Of a stretch of DNA of 64,000 nucleotides, positions 1 through 10,459 are shown piece by piece (position 1 is the stretch's first letter; each line of letters opens with the position of its first letter). This DNA comes from Bradyrhizobium agreste (GTDB taxonomy: Bacteria; Pseudomonadota; Alphaproteobacteria; Rhizobiales; Xanthobacteraceae): positions 124,001 through 188,000 of the forward strand of contig NZ_JACCHP010000009.1 in NCBI RefSeq assembly GCF_016031625.1. Reading direction: 5' to 3'. The notes beneath the pieces are model-generated. The model saw nothing but the letters and a program-made list of their open reading frames with translations. It did not search any database and had not been told where the DNA came from. The position numbers and the translations under genes were made by a program.

Positions 1-303
1 GCCATCCGGGCTGAAACGGAACGAGGCCTGAATGCGCAGCGCGCCAGCGACGGAATATTCGAGGTGGACGCCGTGGGACGCGGGATGGATCTCTTCCAGC
101 CCGAACCCTGCCGACGAGAAGGCGCTGAGCCGCGGCTGCCAATAGGCCTCGATCTCGCTCCGGCCGCGATAGCGCCGCGCGCCGTCGCACGTGCATTCGA
201 GCTGCGCGTCGTCGGCGTAGAGGTCGAGCAGGGCTGCGAGGTCGCCCTTACGGCAGGCATCCACCCAGTCGACGACAATTCCCATCTGGTCGAAATCGCT
301 CAC
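1..303 (-). CDS. NTF2-like / SnoaL-like protein, partial (C-terminus outside window)
   Basis: Minus-strand reading frame open from a GTG at 303 to the window edge, 101 codons, no stop. The start reads V-S-D-F-D-Q-M, and the body has the look of the nuclear transport factor 2 / SnoaL fold: an N-terminal helix with WVDACRKGDLAALLDLYADD, then a strand and an R-x-Y-R-G-R-x-E-I turn. Such proteins are small alpha+beta-barrel proteins used as enzymes, ligand-binding domains or polyketide cyclases, so the substrate cannot be inferred. The C-terminal half is missing because of the window edge, not from decay. A plus-strand frame over the same bases is judged a shadow. Confidence 0.7.
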   Translation of the reverse strand, partial: MSDFDQMGIVVDWVDACRKGDLAALLDLYADDAQLECTCDGARRYRGRSEIEAYWQPRLSAFSSAGFGLEEIHPASHGVHLEYSVAGALRIQASFRFSPDG

Positions 304-412
304 GCCACAATCCTGTCTGCCGCGAGGAATGTTGAAGGCGGCTTAGGGTCACACTCGTGAATGTCCGCTGAATAATAAAGACCGGGCAATTCCGGGTTCC
401 CTATCAGGGAAT

Positions 413-1180
413 CTACGGAGTGACGGAACTTTGCCATCTTCCTCGCAACCAGGCCGCGAATGCGATCAACACCGCGCCCGCGAGCGTGAACCAGGTGATC
501 GCGTATTGCAGGTGATCGTCCTTCAGATGCACGTCGAGCGGCCCCGGACGCGGAATGCCGTTCGCCGGCGCAGGCTGCTCGAGATCGATATAGAACGGCG
601 CAACCGCGCCCCAGCCGAGCGCGCTTGCGAATGCCAGATGATCGCGCACAAACCAGAGCCGCTTGGCGCGGTTCTCCGCCGGCGCCAGCCAGCTTGCCGC
701 CTCGGGAAAGCGCAAGTATCCGGTGAGCTCAACCGGCTCGCCGGTGACGAGCTTGTTCACCGCGCGATCCTCGACGCCGCGGTCCTGCATGGTGTTCTCG
801 ACGAAGCCCGCGTCGATCACGAGCATCTCGCCGCCGGGAAGCCGCGCCGGCAGGAACGCCCAGGTGCCGGGGCCGGAGGCGTCCTTGCGCACGGCGGAGC
901 CGGAGGAATAGACCATCGCATCGGGCAAGGCTGCGTAGGTTGCGGTGAAGCTGACGCGGCGGAATTCGTCGCGGGCAGGATTGAGCGCGGCCCATTGCGC
1001 GGACGGCGGCAGCGCAACCGGCGCCGCCGCAAGCCGCTCGGTGAGTGCCGCAATCAGCTCGTGCTTGGCTGTGCGACGCTGCAGCTGCCAGACACCGAGC
1101 GCGACGAACACGGCCGTCAGCAACAGCGTGAACAGCGCGAAGCCGGCCACGAGGGCCTTGCGCGACGCAGGCTCGTTCAT
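413..1180 (-). CDS. SURF1 family cytochrome c oxidase assembly protein
   Basis: A 255-residue inner-membrane protein needed for heme a insertion and maturation of the aa3 oxidase encoded just upstream. It has the SURF1 topology: an N-terminal transmembrane segment at about residues 9-31, a large periplasmic domain, and a second transmembrane segment near residues 228-247. A G-x-W-Q-L-x-R motif directly after the first segment is the family hallmark. ATG at 1180 overlaps the stop of the DUF983 gene (ATGA), so the two are translationally coupled; an upstream in-frame extension reads through DUF983 in another frame and is rejected. It closes the cox cluster. Confidence 0.93.
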   Translation of the reverse strand: MNEPASRKALVAGFALFTLLLTAVFVALGVWQLQRRTAKHELIAALTERLAAAPVALPPSAQWAALNPARDEFRRVSFTATYAALPDAMVYSSGSAVRKDASGPGTWAFLPARLPGGEMLVIDAGFVENTMQDRGVEDRAVNKLVTGEPVELTGYLRFPEAASWLAPAENRAKRLWFVRDHLAFASALGWGAVAPFYIDLEQPAPANGIPRPGPLDVHLKDDHLQYAITWFTLAGAVLIAFAAWLRGRWQSSVTP

Positions 1181-1578
1181 TTCGCGCGATCGACCAACCG
1201 GCCCGGCGCCGCCTTGTGGTGAAATTGCAGTGCGATCAGCAACGACTTCATCGAGCGCAACGGCAATAGCGTGGTGGCGAGGATCAGCGGCAGCCAGAGC
1301 ACGGCATGCAGCCAGTATGGCGGCTGGTATTTGACTTCGACGACGAGGGCGCATGCGACGACGATGCCGCCGGCCAGCATGATGATGAAGATCGCCGGAC
1401 CGTCGCCGGTATCGATGAAGGAATAGTCGAGCCCGCAACGGTCGCAAGCGGGGGCGAGCGTCAGAAACCCAGCATAAAGTTTGCCCTGGCCGCAGCGCGG
1501 GCATCGACAGGCAAGCCCGCGCAGCGCGCTTTGCAGGACGGTGGTTTCGGACGGGGGTGTGCCGGCACTGTCGTTCAT
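1177..1578 (-). CDS. DUF983 family zinc-ribbon-like membrane protein
   Basis: A 133-residue protein with two CxxC pairs (C26-P-R-C29 and C45-D-R-C48) in a short N-terminal domain, likely a metal-binding ribbon, then two hydrophobic segments at about residues 62-80 and 88-108. This is the DUF983 family, which in alphaproteobacteria commonly sits between coxC and surf1 and is presumed to help oxidase assembly; the biochemical role is not established. The gene overlaps surf1 by four bases. Upstream lie a repeat element and the coxC terminator, so expression may depend on read-through or on its own promoter. Confidence 0.9.
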   Translation of the reverse strand: MNDSAGTPPSETTVLQSALRGLACRCPRCGQGKLYAGFLTLAPACDRCGLDYSFIDTGDGPAIFIIMLAGGIVVACALVVEVKYQPPYWLHAVLWLPLILATTLLPLRSMKSLLIALQFHHKAAPGRLVDRAK

Positions 1579-1590
1579 GATGGCGGACTC

Positions 1591-1696
1591 TAGAGCATTT
1601 TCGGTTCTGATTGAATCAGAACCGAAGCTCTAGATTCTTGTTTTGACGCGTTTTCTTGACGCGAACCGGTGTCCACTTCGCTCGAAAACGCTCTAT
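1591..1696. repeat. Intergenic repeat element, family H copy 1
   Basis: About 105 bases between coxC and the DUF983 gene. One half is a hairpin in which TTCGGTTCTGATT pairs with AATCAGAACCGAA; the other half holds a GCGTTTTCGAGCGAAGTGG-type motif and a GCGTCAAGAAAACGCGTC motif, bounded by AGAGC/GCTCT ends. A diverged second copy in the opposite orientation lies at 28233-28330. From memory this sequence type is dispersed in Bradyrhizobium intergenic DNA. It has no coding potential. Confidence 0.75.
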
Positions 1697-1729
1697 CACA
1701 GTTTCCGGCGAAAACTTCCGGCGGCCGGA

Positions 1730-1760
1730 AAGCGAAAAGGGCGGCCCTGCGGCCGCCCTT
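1730..1760 (-). terminator. Rho-independent terminator after coxC
   Basis: Perfect 10-bp stem AAGGGCGGCC / GGCCGCCCTT (1751-1760 and 1737-1746) with a 4-base loop, followed on the minus strand by TTTTCGCTTT. It lies 20 bases after the coxC stop, so it ends the main oxidase operon before DUF983 and SURF1. Confidence 0.8.
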
Positions 1761-1780
1761 CCCGATCGGTTCGATGCGGC

Positions 1781-2677
1781 TCAGTGCGCGGCGTGGGCCA
1801 TGGTCTCGGCGCCGCGTCCCCAGACGTAGATGCAGAGGAAGAGGAACAGCCAGACCACGTCGACGAAGTGCCAGTACCAGGCTGCGAACTCGAAGCCGAG
1901 ATGCTGCTTCGGCGTGAAGTGGCCGGCATAGGCGCGGAACAGGCACACCAGCAGGAAGACGGTGCCGACCAGCACATGGAAGCCGTGGAATCCGGTCGCC
2001 ATGAAGAACGTCGCGCCGTAGACGTTGCCGGCGAAGGAGAACGCCGCGTGGCTGTACTCATAGGCCTGCACGCAGGTGAAGAGCGCGCCGAGCACGACGG
2101 TGAGGATCAGGCCGTATTTCAGGCCCTGGCGGTCGTTCTCGAGCAGCGCGTGGTGGGCCCAGGTCACGGTGGTGCCTGACGTGAGCAGGATCAGCGTATT
2201 CAGCAGCGGCAGATGCCAGGGATCGAAGGTCTCGATGCCCTTCGGCGGCCAGGTGCCCGGGACCGCGCAGGCGCCGGCCTGGGTGCCGAGGCCGCAGCCG
2301 AACACCGCATCACGGGTGGCGTGAACGGCATCGGCCGGAAACAGCGCCGCGTTGAAATAGGCCCAGAACCAGGCGACGAAGAACATCACCTCGGAGGCGA
2401 TGAACAGGATCATGCCGTAGCGGTGATGCAGCTGCACGACACGGGTGTGATCGCCCTTGTACTGGGCTTCCTTGATCACGTCGCCCCACCAGCTCGCCAT
2501 GGTGTAGAGCACGCCCACGGTGCCGACGCCGAACACGATCGGCGCCGCGGAGAACATGTGGTGCATCCAGGCGATCGCGCCGACCGCCATGATGAAGGCC
2601 GAGAGCGAGCCGACCGCCGGCCAGGGCGAGGGATCGACCAGGTGATAGTCGTGATGCTTGGTGTGCGCCGTGGCCAT
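1781..2677 (-). CDS. coxC: Cytochrome c oxidase subunit III
   Basis: A 298-residue polytopic membrane protein of the heme-copper oxidase subunit III family (CoxC/CtaE), with about seven hydrophobic segments. The W-W-x-D-V segment near residue 65, the E-x-x-F-F-x-A-W-F-W-A-Y-F motif near residue 95 and a C-terminal [13 protein letters not shown] stretch are typical. Start chosen at ATG 2677 because GAGGAGAGAGACG, a good ribosome binding site, precedes it; a start six codons upstream would bury that site in the coding region. It is the last gene of the coxB-coxA-ctaB-ctaG-coxC series and is followed by a terminator. Confidence 0.97.
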   Translation of the reverse strand: MATAHTKHHDYHLVDPSPWPAVGSLSAFIMAVGAIAWMHHMFSAAPIVFGVGTVGVLYTMASWWGDVIKEAQYKGDHTRVVQLHHRYGMILFIASEVMFFVAWFWAYFNAALFPADAVHATRDAVFGCGLGTQAGACAVPGTWPPKGIETFDPWHLPLLNTLILLTSGTTVTWAHHALLENDRQGLKYGLILTVVLGALFTCVQAYEYSHAAFSFAGNVYGATFFMATGFHGFHVLVGTVFLLVCLFRAYAGHFTPKQHLGFEFAAWYWHFVDVVWLFLFLCIYVWGRGAETMAHAAH

Positions 2678-2699
2678 TTCCGTCTCTCTCCTCAATCCC

Positions 2700-2714
2700 G
2701 TGCCTATCAGGCAC
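2700..2714 (-). other. Intercistronic hairpin between ctaG and coxC
   Basis: GTGCCT/AGGCAC, a 6-bp stem with a 3-base loop, in the 78-base gap between the ctaG stop and the coxC start. No U-tract follows, so it is more likely a processing or mRNA-stability element than a terminator. Weak on its own; other gaps in this operon hold stronger hairpins. Confidence 0.4.
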
Positions 2715-2755
2715 TTATCCCCTTGTGTCCAACCGCCCGAGGCTGAGCCCTGCGG

Positions 2756-3403
2756 TCAAAGATTTCCCTTGCGCTTGTCCCCCTCGCCCGATGCCAGCGG
2801 TTTCACCACCGGATCGCGCACCGGATAGAACGTGTAGGACAGCGTGATCGTGCTCAGCCCGTCGTTCTCGTGGTCGGCGGCGATCGACGGATCGACGTAG
2901 AACACGACCGGCATCTCGCGCTTCTCACCGGGCGCCATGGTCTGCTCGGTGAAGCAGAAGCAGTTGATCTTCTGGAAATAGGCGCCGACCGTCAGGGGCG
3001 CGACGTTGTAGGCGGCCTGGCCCGCGGTGGCGCGCGCCGCCTGGTTGGTCACGGTGTAGAAGACCGTCACGACCTGGCCGATATTGACCTCGATCTCGCT
3101 CTGCTCCGGCTCGAACTTCCAGGGCAGGCCGGGCGCGACGTTGGAATCGAAGCGCACCGAGATCTTCCGCGCGATCGGGCCCGTGGCCGGCGCAGAGGTC
3201 GCCACTTGCGTCGTGCCGTTGAAGCCGGTGGCGCGGCAGAACCAGTTGTAGAACGGCACCGCCGCGTAGGAAGCCCCGACCATCAGCGCAACCACGCCGC
3301 CGCAGATGGACGCGACCACCACATCGCGCCCCAGCCCGCGGCGCTTGGCCGGGCTGCCCGACTTGGCGCTGACGTCCTGCGATATGGTCGGCTCGTGATC
3401 CAT
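2756..3403 (-). CDS. ctaG: Cytochrome c oxidase assembly protein CtaG/Cox11
   Basis: A 215-residue copper chaperone that delivers copper to the CuB site of subunit I. It has one N-terminal membrane anchor (about residues 27-50), then a periplasmic immunoglobulin-like domain with the diagnostic C148-F-C150-F copper-binding motif and a third conserved cysteine in Y-N-W-F-C56 just after the anchor. Length is normal for Cox11. ATG 3403 has AGGA seven bases upstream; longer in-frame extensions run into the preceding small gene. Encoded within the cox operon directly before coxC. Confidence 0.96.
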   Translation of the reverse strand: MDHEPTISQDVSAKSGSPAKRRGLGRDVVVASICGGVVALMVGASYAAVPFYNWFCRATGFNGTTQVATSAPATGPIARKISVRFDSNVAPGLPWKFEPEQSEIEVNIGQVVTVFYTVTNQAARATAGQAAYNVAPLTVGAYFQKINCFCFTEQTMAPGEKREMPVVFYVDPSIAADHENDGLSTITLSYTFYPVRDPVVKPLASGEGDKRKGNL

Positions 3404-3408
3404 GTTTC

Positions 3409-3585
3409 CTACATCGGCCGCACGAGCACTGCCGGCCCCTTGACCATGGTGACGGCGAAGAACAGCACCACGAGCACGCCGAGCGCCAGAGCGATGGCGA
3501 TGGAGCGCTGACGCCGGCTCCTCTGCTGCGCCTCGGTGAGGACGATTCCTTCCGGCTCGGGTTTGTCGGCCATCGCGGTGATCAT
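3409..3585 (-). CDS. Small CoxF-like membrane protein of the cox operon
   Basis: A 58-residue protein with one hydrophobic segment at about residues 29-50 and charged N-terminal residues ending in Q-R-S-R-R-Q-R-S. Position and size match the small gene called coxF in rhizobial cox clusters, always between ctaB and ctaG; its role is unproven but an oxidase-assembly or small-subunit role is likely. ATG 3585 overlaps the ctaB stop (ATGA) and the gene ends six bases before the ctaG start, so it is translationally coupled on both sides. An internal ATG at 3573 is an alternative start. Confidence 0.8.
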   Translation of the reverse strand: MITAMADKPEPEGIVLTEAQQRSRRQRSIAIALALGVLVVLFFAVTMVKGPAVLVRPM

Positions 3586-4526
3586 GCGCCCCCAATCATC
3601 GGAGCAAGCGCCCGGTACACGACCTCGGCCAGCAGGGTCGCAAACAGCGCGAACAGGTACAGGATCGAGAACGCAAACAGCTTGCGGGTCGCGCGCAGCG
3701 ACTGGCTGCGCTCGCGGCGCAGATAGACGTTGATGGCGAGCACCAGCATGCCGGCACCGAGGATCAGCGAGACCACGCCGTAGACGGCATCGAAATAGCC
3801 GAGCGCCCAGGGCGCGGCGGCGACCGCGATCAGCACGATGGTGTAGAGCAGGATCTGCAGACGCGTCGCATCGGGACCGGCGACGTTGGGCAGCATCGGA
3901 ATGCCGGCGCGCGCGTAGTCGTCGGAGCGGAACAGCGCCAGCGCCCAGAAATGCGGCGGGGTCCAGAAGAAGATGATGGCGAACAGCAGCAGCGGCTCGA
4001 CGTTGACCGTGCCCGTGACGGCGGCCCAGGCCACCACCGGCGGCAGCGCGCCGGCCGCGCCGCCGATCACGATGTTCTGCGCGGTCCAGCGCTTCAGCCA
4101 CATCGTGTAGATCACGACGTAGAAGAAGATGGTGAAGGCGAGCAGCGCGCCCGCGATCCAGTTGACGAGGATGCCGAGCGTCATCACCGAGAAGAAGGCG
4201 AGCGTCATGCCGAACGTCATCGCTTCAGGGCGGGTGATGCGGCCGCGCGGGATCGGCCGGTTCGCCGTGCGCGACATCTTGGCATCGATGTCGCCTTCGA
4301 GCGCCATGTTGAGCGCCCCGGAGGCGCCGGCACCGACCGCGATGCAGAGCAGCGAGGTGATCGCCAGCACGGGATGGAAATGCCCCGGCGCCATCGCCAT
4401 CCCGACCAGCGCGGTGAAGATCACCAGCGACATCACCCGCGGCTTGAGCAGTGCGACATAGTCGCCAACCTCCGCTTCGGAGATGCGGGGATTGCTGTCG
4501 ATGGCGTTGTGGTCGAGGACGGACAC
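3582..4526 (-). CDS. ctaB: Protoheme IX farnesyltransferase (heme o synthase)
   Basis: A 314-residue UbiA-family prenyltransferase with about eight to nine membrane segments that attaches a farnesyl group to heme b to make heme o, the precursor of heme a for the oxidase. The first Asp-rich site is visible as [15 protein letters not shown] near residues 73-87, followed by R-P-I-P-R-G, the classic COX10/CtaB signature. The gene sits 59 bases after coxA and overlaps the next small gene by four bases. Confidence 0.97.
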   Translation of the reverse strand: MSVLDHNAIDSNPRISEAEVGDYVALLKPRVMSLVIFTALVGMAMAPGHFHPVLAITSLLCIAVGAGASGALNMALEGDIDAKMSRTANRPIPRGRITRPEAMTFGMTLAFFSVMTLGILVNWIAGALLAFTIFFYVVIYTMWLKRWTAQNIVIGGAAGALPPVVAWAAVTGTVNVEPLLLFAIIFFWTPPHFWALALFRSDDYARAGIPMLPNVAGPDATRLQILLYTIVLIAVAAAPWALGYFDAVYGVVSLILGAGMLVLAINVYLRRERSQSLRATRKLFAFSILYLFALFATLLAEVVYRALAPMIGGA

Positions 4527-4552
4527 TTAGATTTACTCGCTTCGTTACAGCG

Positions 4553-4579
4553 CCGCGGCGCCCGTCACGGGCGCCGCGG
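4553..4579 (-). other. GC-rich intercistronic hairpin between coxA and ctaB
   Basis: Perfect 11-bp stem CCGCGGCGCCC / GGGCGCCGCGG with a 5-base loop in the 59-base gap after the coxA stop. There is no run of U after it on the minus strand, so full termination is unlikely; it could stabilise the 3' end of the coxBA part of the message and lower expression of the assembly genes downstream. Confidence 0.65.
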
Positions 4580-4585
4580 GATTGC

Positions 4586-6277
<1,692 letters not shown>

Positions 6278-6288
6278 TCACCCGGCGC

Positions 6289-7143
6289 TTACTGCGTCGG
6301 GCCGGCCGCGGAGGCGTAGGTGCTGGTGCCGCCGCTTGCATATTTCTTCTTCGCCGCCTCGACCCAGGAGGCGAACTCCTGGTCGCTCACCACACGCACG
6401 GCGATCGGCATGAAGGCGTGGTCCTTGCCGCACAGCTCCGAGCACTGACCGTAATACATGCCGGTCTTGGTGGCCTTGAACCAGGTCTCGTTCAGCCGGC
6501 CCGGGATGGCGTCGATCTTGATGCCGAAAGCCGGCACCGCAAAGGCGTGGATCACGTCGGCGCCGGTGGTCTGGACTCGAATCACCTTGTTGACCGGCAC
6601 CACCATCTCGTTGTCGACGCCGAGCAGGCGAGGCTGCTTGTCCTGCGCCATCAGCGAGTCGAACTCGAACTTGCCGTTATCCGGATAGGCATAGGACCAG
6701 TACCACTGCTTGCCGGTCGCCTTGATGGTCAGATCCGCCTTCGGCACGTCGAGCTCCAGGAACAGCAACCGGAACGACGGCACCGAGATGCCGACCAGGA
6801 TCAGCACCGGAACGAGGGTCCAGGCCACCTCGATCAGCGTGTTGTGGGTGGTCCGCGACGGCACCGGGTTGGCCTTCGCGTTGAACTTGACCACCACGAT
6901 CACGAGCAGCGCGAGGACGAACAGCGTGATCAGGGTGATCAGCACGAACAGGAAATTGTGGAACCAGACGATGTTGTCCATCACCGGCGAGCCGGACTGC
7001 TGGAGCGTCCACTCCCACGCCGCCGGTTGCCCGAGCTCGGCGAATGCCGTGCCACCCGTCGCCAGCGTGACGCCAGCCGCCACCAAGGCGATGGTGGCCA
7101 ATCCCAGCAATTGCCGGCCCACCCGACCCATCGACATCCTCAT
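6289..7143 (-). CDS. coxB: Cytochrome c oxidase subunit II
   Basis: A 284-residue protein that carries the CuA centre accepting electrons from cytochrome c. It has an N-terminal signal peptide ending near A-F-A-E (about residue 35), two membrane helices at roughly residues 60-85 and 103-125, and a periplasmic cupredoxin domain. The CuA ligand cluster G-Q-C-S-E-L-C-G-x-D-H-x-F-M lies near residues 231-246, with the first histidine in the V-I-H-A-F motif. The aromatic electron-entry patch K-Q-W-Y-W-S-Y is also present. First gene of the operon, so its 457-base upstream gap should hold the main cox promoter. Confidence 0.97.
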   Translation of the reverse strand: MRMSMGRVGRQLLGLATIALVAAGVTLATGGTAFAELGQPAAWEWTLQQSGSPVMDNIVWFHNFLFVLITLITLFVLALLVIVVVKFNAKANPVPSRTTHNTLIEVAWTLVPVLILVGISVPSFRLLFLELDVPKADLTIKATGKQWYWSYAYPDNGKFEFDSLMAQDKQPRLLGVDNEMVVPVNKVIRVQTTGADVIHAFAVPAFGIKIDAIPGRLNETWFKATKTGMYYGQCSELCGKDHAFMPIAVRVVSDQEFASWVEAAKKKYASGGTSTYASAAGPTQ

Positions 7144-7600
7144 GTCGTTCGCGCTCCCCTTCCGAAATCACCCCAAGTGCATTCCCCTGCTTCCGGGAAA
7201 CGCTTATTCGATCCGCCAGTCCGCCAAACCGCCACGCAAGAATACCTCTAAGAGGAATTGGGGCCAGATCGCTAGAACGCGAAATCAAGCCTCTCAAACC
7301 ATAATTCTTGATCTATCGCAATGCAGTCTTGAGGCCCGTCTGCCAGCCATCACCGGCAAGATATTTCCCAGCAAGATCAGACAAAAATACCGTTTCCCGG
7401 GACGCTGCGGCTTGACAGCGGAATTGCCCGCGGTAGGCACTGGAAGGCTGCCACGCGGCAACCTGATTCGTGTGGGCGATGGCGGTGTCGGCGGCGCAGA
7501 ATTTGCTTGGGAATCGCCTTCAAGACGCCGTCATTTCCGTACAGTCCGCCAGTCAGTCCGCCAAGCGCGAGCAACCCAGGCGAGCAGAGGGACCGACCCG
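7144..7600. promoter_or_regulatory. Divergent intergenic region between coxB and the IalB-like gene
   Basis: A 457-base gap that must carry the promoter of the minus-strand cox operon and that of the plus-strand gene at 7601. I see no convincing -35/-10 pair and no anaerobox. Minor features are an 11-base palindrome CCTCTAAGAGG at 7245-7255 and two occurrences of TCCGCCAGTC-type sequence near 7211 and 7543. No open frame with coding character. Confidence 0.5.
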
Positions 7601-8134
7601 ATGGGGCTTTCGAGATCGATGGCAAGGCCGGCGAACGGCCTCCCGGCGCTCGCCGCCCTCGTGGCTGCGATCGTCCTGCTGGCGTTTCCGGGGCTTGCCC
7701 ATGCGCAGGGCGCGGTTCGTTCCGTCCATGGCGACTGGCAGATCCGCTGCGACACCCCGCCGGGCGCCCAGACCGAGCAATGCGCCCTGATCCAGAGCGT
7801 GGTGGCCGAAGACCGCTCCAATGCCGGCCTGACGGTGATCGTGCTCAAGACCGCCGACCAGAAGAGCCGCTTGATGCGCGTCGTCGCGCCGCTCGGGGTC
7901 CTGCTGCCCTCCGGCCTTGGGCTCAAGCTCGACAACCAGGACGTCGGCCGCGCCGGCTTCGTCCGTTGCCTGCCCAACGGCTGCGTCGCCGAGGTCGTGC
8001 TGGAGGACAAGCTGCTCGGCCAGCTCCGCAGCGCCAAGACCGCGACCTTCATCATCTTCGAGACGCCGGAAGAAGGCATCGGCTTCCCGCTCAGCCTGAA
8101 CGGGCTCGGCGAGGGGTACGACAAGCTGCCGTAG
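7601..8134 (+). CDS. Invasion-associated locus B (IalB) family secreted protein
   Basis: A 177-residue exported protein: signal peptide with a hydrophobic core at about residues 15-32 and a likely cleavage site A-H-A-Q near 35-36, then one IalB domain. The mature part begins with the family's G-D-W-x-x-R-C motif and contains two cysteine pairs (R-C-D ... E-Q-C-A and R-C-L-P-N-G-C) that probably form disulfides in the periplasm. IalB was named from Bartonella red-cell invasion, but members are widespread in non-pathogenic rhizobia and the molecular role is unknown. ATG 7601 is used; another in-frame ATG lies six codons downstream. Confidence 0.88.
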   Translation: MGLSRSMARPANGLPALAALVAAIVLLAFPGLAHAQGAVRSVHGDWQIRCDTPPGAQTEQCALIQSVVAEDRSNAGLTVIVLKTADQKSRLMRVVAPLGVLLPSGLGLKLDNQDVGRAGFVRCLPNGCVAEVVLEDKLLGQLRSAKTATFIIFETPEEGIGFPLSLNGLGEGYDKLP

Positions 8135-8246
8135 GAGCGGCTCACCTTGGCAATCCTTTTGTTTCCGTAATGTGAGGCTTCGCGCTCTCGCGGAACCGGT
8201 CCGAAACCATTATCTTGCCCCACATCCCCCGATAATGGACGGACGC

Positions 8247-9674
8247 ATGACCAATCCTGCCACGACCTCCCTGCTCGACCGTGCCAATCTCGATCGCGAC
8301 CAGGTTCGCCATGAAGTCGCGCGCGGGCTTTCGGGCGCTGACGACGGCGAACTGTTCCTGGAATACAGCCAGACCGAAGCGCTGATGTTCGACAATGGGC
8401 GGCTCAAGCAGGCGACCTACGACACCTCGCAGGGCTTTGGCTTGCGCGCGGTCAAGGATGATGCCGTGGGCTACGCCCACTCCTCCGACGTGTCGCTGCC
8501 GGCGCTGATTCGCGCCGCCGACGCGGTTGCTGCCGTGCGCGGCGGTTACTCCGGCAGCTTCTCGGCGCCGCCACCGCATACCAATGTCCGCCTCTATGGC
8601 GACGACAATCCGCTCGATGCGCCGGGCTTCGAGACAAAAGTAAAACTGCTCGCCGAGATCGACGCTTACCTGCGCGACAAGGATCCGCGGGTGCGGCAGG
8701 TCAGCGTCAGCCTGGGCGCGACCTGGCAGGTCGTCGAGATCCTGCGGCCCGACGGCGAGAGCTATCGCGACATCCGTCCGCTGGTGCGCGTCAACATCTC
8801 CGTCGTCGCCGGCCAGGGCGATCGCCAGGAGAGCGGCAGCAAGGGCTATGGCGGCCGCGCCGGCTATGCCGAATTCATCGAGACGAGGTCCTGGCGCGAG
8901 GCCGCCGACGGCGCGCTGCGCGAGGCGCTGGTCAATCTGGAATCGATTCCGGCGCCGGCCGGCGAAATGGACGTCGTGTTGGGCGCCGGCTGGCCCGGCG
9001 TGATGCTGCATGAAGCGGTCGGCCATGGCCTCGAGGGTGACTTCAACCGCAAGAAGACGTCGGCGTTCGCAGGCCTGATGGGCCAGCAGGTCGCGGCCAA
9101 GGGCGTCACCGTGGTCGACGACGGCACCATTGCCTCGCGCCGCGGCTCCCTGTCGATCGACGACGAGGGCACGCCGACCAATCGCACCGTGCTGATCGAG
9201 GACGGCATCCTGGTCGGCTACATGCAGGACCGCCAGAACGCACGATTGATGAACATGAAGCCGACCGGCAACGGCCGTCGCCAGGGTTATGCCCACGTGC
9301 CGATGCCGCGCATGACCAACACCTACATGCTCGCGGGCGACCGCGAGCCGGCCGAGATCATCGCCTCGGTGAAGAACGGCGTGTTCGCCGCGAATTTCGG
9401 CGGCGGTCAGGTCGACATCACCTCGGGCAAGTACGTGTTCCAGTGCACCGAGGCCTACAAGATCGAGAACGGCAAGATCGGAGCGCCCCTGAAGGGCGCC
9501 ATGCTGATCGGCAACGGGCCGACCGACCTGCATCGCATCCGCATGATCGGCAACGACCTTGCGCTCGATACCGGCATCGGCACCTGCGGCAAGAACGGCC
9601 AGGGCGTGCCTGTCGGCGTCGGCCAGCCGTCGCTGCTGATGGAACGCATTACGGTGGGTGGAACGGGCGCATGA
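8247..9674 (+). CDS. tldD: Metalloprotease TldD
   Basis: A 475-residue peptidase of the TldD/PmbA (U62) family; TldD with TldE forms a zinc-dependent heterodimer that degrades unfolded peptides. The active-site HExxxH motif is present as H-E-A-V-G-H-G-L-E-G-D near residues 257-267, and the C-terminal C-G-K-N-G-Q-G-V-P-V-G metal-site region is intact. Length matches the roughly 480-residue family norm. Start placed at ATG 8247, preceded by GGACGG; an ATG four codons upstream is an alternative without a visible ribosome site. The stop overlaps the lepB start (ATGA). No tldE partner is in the window. Confidence 0.96.
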   Translation: MTNPATTSLLDRANLDRDQVRHEVARGLSGADDGELFLEYSQTEALMFDNGRLKQATYDTSQGFGLRAVKDDAVGYAHSSDVSLPALIRAADAVAAVRGGYSGSFSAPPPHTNVRLYGDDNPLDAPGFETKVKLLAEIDAYLRDKDPRVRQVSVSLGATWQVVEILRPDGESYRDIRPLVRVNISVVAGQGDRQESGSKGYGGRAGYAEFIETRSWREAADGALREALVNLESIPAPAGEMDVVLGAGWPGVMLHEAVGHGLEGDFNRKKTSAFAGLMGQQVAAKGVTVVDDGTIASRRGSLSIDDEGTPTNRTVLIEDGILVGYMQDRQNARLMNMKPTGNGRRQGYAHVPMPRMTNTYMLAGDREPAEIIASVKNGVFAANFGGGQVDITSGKYVFQCTEAYKIENGKIGAPLKGAMLIGNGPTDLHRIRMIGNDLALDTGIGTCGKNGQGVPVGVGQPSLLMERITVGGTGA

Positions 9675-10447
9675 GCATCGAGAAGGCAACGGTCACCCCG
9701 AAGCGGAAAAGCAGCGGCTGGGGTGGCCAACTGGTGCAGCTCGCCGGCATCGTCGCCGCGGTCTTCATCGCCAAGGGCGCGCTCGCCGAGCCGTTCTACG
9801 TGCCGTCGGGCTCGATGGAGCCGACGCTCCTGATCGGCGATGCGCTGCTCGCCTCGAAATTCCCCTATGGCTACGGCACCTCGTCGCTGCCGATTCAGAT
9901 CAGCCTGCCCGAGAGCGGCCGCGTGTTCGCGGAGACGCCGAAGCTCGGCGACGTCGTCGTGTTCCGCTGGCCCGGCGATCGCTCGCAGGCCTGGGTCAAG
10001 CGCGTCGTGGGTCTGCCCGGCGACCGCATCCAGATGCGGCAGGGCCAGCTCTTCATCAACGACCGCCCCGCCGAGCTGAAGCCCGATGGCGTCGGCGCCG
10101 CCGAGGACGACCATGGCGGCAGCGAGCCCGCCTATCGCTATGTCGAGACGCTGCCGAACGGCGTCTCGCATCTGATCTTCAAGATGCGCGACAGCGGGCC
10201 GCTCGACAACACGTCCGAGGTGACGGTGCCGGCCGGCCATCTGTTCGTGCTCGGCGACAACCGCGACAATTCCGCCGACAGCCGCGTGCCGCTGCGCTCC
10301 GGCGGCGTCGGCCTGTTGCCGATCGATAATCTGATCGGCCGTGCGGATGCGGTGCTTGGCTCCTGGGATCTCGGCATGCGCAGCCAGCCGGTGTGGACCT
10401 GGCTGTCCGGATTCAGGCTGGCGCGGTTCTTCACCGCCGTGCATTGA
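9671..10447 (+). CDS. lepB: Signal peptidase I
   Basis: A 258-residue type I signal peptidase that cleaves Sec and Tat signal peptides at the outer face of the inner membrane. One N-terminal membrane segment (about residues 20-38) leads into the catalytic domain with P-S-G-S48-M-E-P-T carrying the nucleophile, K110 in V-K-R-V-V-G-L-P-G-D as the general base, and the box E motif G-D-N-R-D-N-S-x-D-S-R near 195-205. ATG 9671 overlaps the tldD stop by four bases, so it is co-translated with tldD. Its frame runs to within 12 bases of the next gene. Confidence 0.96.
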   Translation: MSIEKATVTPKRKSSGWGGQLVQLAGIVAAVFIAKGALAEPFYVPSGSMEPTLLIGDALLASKFPYGYGTSSLPIQISLPESGRVFAETPKLGDVVVFRWPGDRSQAWVKRVVGLPGDRIQMRQGQLFINDRPAELKPDGVGAAEDDHGGSEPAYRYVETLPNGVSHLIFKMRDSGPLDNTSEVTVPAGHLFVLGDNRDNSADSRVPLRSGGVGLLPIDNLIGRADAVLGSWDLGMRSQPVWTWLSGFRLARFFTAVH

Positions 10448-10459
10448 CTTGGCCGCAAG

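Noticed and set aside
413..1504. A 363-codon frame starting at 1504 that includes SURF1
   Set aside because: The first 108 codons lie out of frame over the DUF983 gene and look non-coding; the real start is ATG 1180, which overlaps the DUF983 stop.
7307..7320. An FNR/FixK-type anaerobox in the cox promoter region (TTGAT near 7307)
   Set aside because: The right half does not match ATCAA, so the palindrome is missing.
8142..9689. A 515-codon minus-strand frame opposite tldD
   Set aside because: Antisense shadow; tldD has an intact HExxxH motif and operon position.
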